A stretch of DNA of 36,304 nucleotides from Bacteroidetes bacterium 4572_128 (GTDB taxonomy: Bacteria; Bacteroidota; Bacteroidia; Bacteroidales; 4572-128), in contig NBLL01000004.1 in the NCBI GenBank assembly GCA_002084355.1, positions 1-36,304 on the forward strand, in the 5' to 3' direction. Under the pieces are notes generated by a model that made no database searches, had not been told where the DNA came from, and saw nothing but the letters and a program-made list of their open reading frames with translations. This document shows, in pieces, positions 35,690-36,304 of this stretch (positions within the stretch are counted from its first letter, which is position 1; each line of letters starts with the position of its first letter). A program made the position numbers and the translations under genes.

Positions 35690-36200
35690 TATAAAAATTG
35701 TAAAAAATTTTTTTTTGAAAAAAAGTAAAATTTTTATATTAATAAAAAAAAAATTTTTTTTCAAAAAACGGCAAAATTTTTAATTAGAACCAAACATTGG
35801 AGGTTAAAAAAAAAACCTCCAATGTTTAACATCAAAAATAAAAAAATGTTTTTCCAAAAAATGCCAAAATTTTAATGATTTTAAATTATCAAAAAAAATT
35901 TTTTTTCAAAAAATGCCAAAATTTTAATGTTTTTTTATTATCAAAAAAAAATTTTTTCAAAAAACGATAAATTTTAATGATTTTAAATTAATAAAAAAAA
36001 AATTTTTTTTTCAAAAAAAGCAAAATTTTAATGATTTTTTTATTATCAAAAAAAAAATTTTTTTTCAAAAAATGCCAAAATTTTAATGATTTTAAATTAT
36101 CAAAAAAAAATTTTTTTCAAAAAATGCCAAAATTTTAATGATTTTAAATTAATAAAAAAAAAAATTTTTCAAAAAAACGTCAATTTTTTAATGTTTTTAA
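35690..36200. repeat. Tandem AT repeat array (about seven units, 53-bp period)
   Basis: Units read ttttttcaaaaaatgccaaa, then attttaatgattttaaatta and tcaaaaaaaaa. Core positions are about 35861, 35913, 35964, 36018, 36072, 36124 and 36177, spacing 51-54 bases. An additional copy at 35761-35780 (caaaaaacggcaaaattttt) precedes the hairpin. The core varies between ATGCC, ACGAT, AAGC and ACGTC. The gap 35586-35690 is plain AT-rich sequence with no recognised signal. Confidence 0.85.
35792..35827. terminator. 14-bp perfect hairpin with ACATTGGAGG stem
   Basis: AAACATTGGAGGTT (35792-35805) and AACCTCCAATGTTT (35814-35827) pair perfectly around an A8 loop. By structure it is a terminator, but no gene ends next to it: the giant gene begins at 35585 on the minus strand and the possible next gene starts at 36290 on the plus strand. 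Its stem sequence nearly matches those at 25.9 kb. Confidence 0.65.
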
Positions 36201-36253
36201 ATTAAACTAAATTAAACTTTTTATTTTTTTTTTTTAATTATAAAAATAAAAAT

Positions 36254-36261
36254 TATATTTG
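36254..36261 (+). promoter_or_regulatory. Possible -7 promoter box at the right edge
   Basis: TATATTTG matches TAnnTTTG and lies 28 bases before an ATG at 36290. No clear TTTG box upstream. Confidence 0.35.
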
Positions 36262-36289
36262 ATTTTTAATCATTTACATTATAATTTTA

Positions 36290-36304
36290 ATGAGCAAAAT
36301 ACCA
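36290..36304 (+). CDS. Possible start of a gene running off the right edge
   Basis: ATG AGC AAA ATA CCA (MSKIP) begins right after the repeat array ends and 28 bases after a promoter-like box. Only five codons are visible, so the product cannot be named and the call rests on position alone. Confidence 0.35.

Overview
This window comes from a very AT-rich Bacteroidota genome. The sequence supports this in several ways: genes have no Shine-Dalgarno-like leaders, some start regions carry TAnnTTTG/TTTG promoter boxes, and the gene content is typical of the phylum (a group II GGGP synthase, a TonB-dependent receptor with a carboxypeptidase-regulatory N-terminus, a TolC-family protein, patatin plus beta-barrel, and a giant Ig-like repeat surface protein). 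The order or genus cannot be fixed from the window. No rRNA or tRNA gene was seen.

Layout. 0.1-2.2 kb (-): a secreted protein with helical repeats and a beta-propeller-like half. 2.3-3.7 kb (+): a membrane GAF sensor gene broken by a deletion. 3.8-8.0 kb (-): a run of Na+/solute symporter, GGGP synthase, dihydroorotate-dehydrogenase-like gene (frameshifted), rubredoxin and ferredoxin/rubredoxin-NADP reductase. 8.9-11.6 kb (+): a helicase gene with RelE-like N-terminus, UvrD-like core and ankyrin-like tail, broken in three places. 12.4-14.3 kb (-): an MlaE/MlaF-type lipid ABC transporter followed by a small acidic protein. 14.5-15.9 kb: a STAS-like gene whose 3' end was split by a decayed TnpB-carrying element. 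15.9-17.0 kb (-): a GT4 glycosyltransferase. 17.5-18.7 kb (+): a TPR plus SUMF1-domain protein. 19.0-22.5 kb (+): patatin/barrel (frameshifted) and TolC. 22.8-25.4 kb (+): a TPP riboswitch leading a TonB-dependent receptor, so probably an outer-membrane importer of thiamine or a precursor. 25.9-35.6 kb (-): a giant (about 3,200-residue) surface protein, now in two reading frames. The last bases may start another + gene.

Two things stand out. First, nearly every longer intergenic gap is filled with one family of 50-57 bp AT-rich units, a CG-containing core flanked by A/T tracts, in either orientation and often in tandem. Separate GC-richer hairpins with a shared ATTGG core punctuate some gaps. 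Second, six or seven genes are broken by indels. This could be real genome decay or uncorrected indels in a homopolymer-rich assembly, and the sequence alone cannot decide. The most novel protein architecture is the giant gene: an IgGFc-binding-type domain interrupted by about 390 residues of helical repeats, and Ig-like repeats interrupted at the same internal point by a second module.
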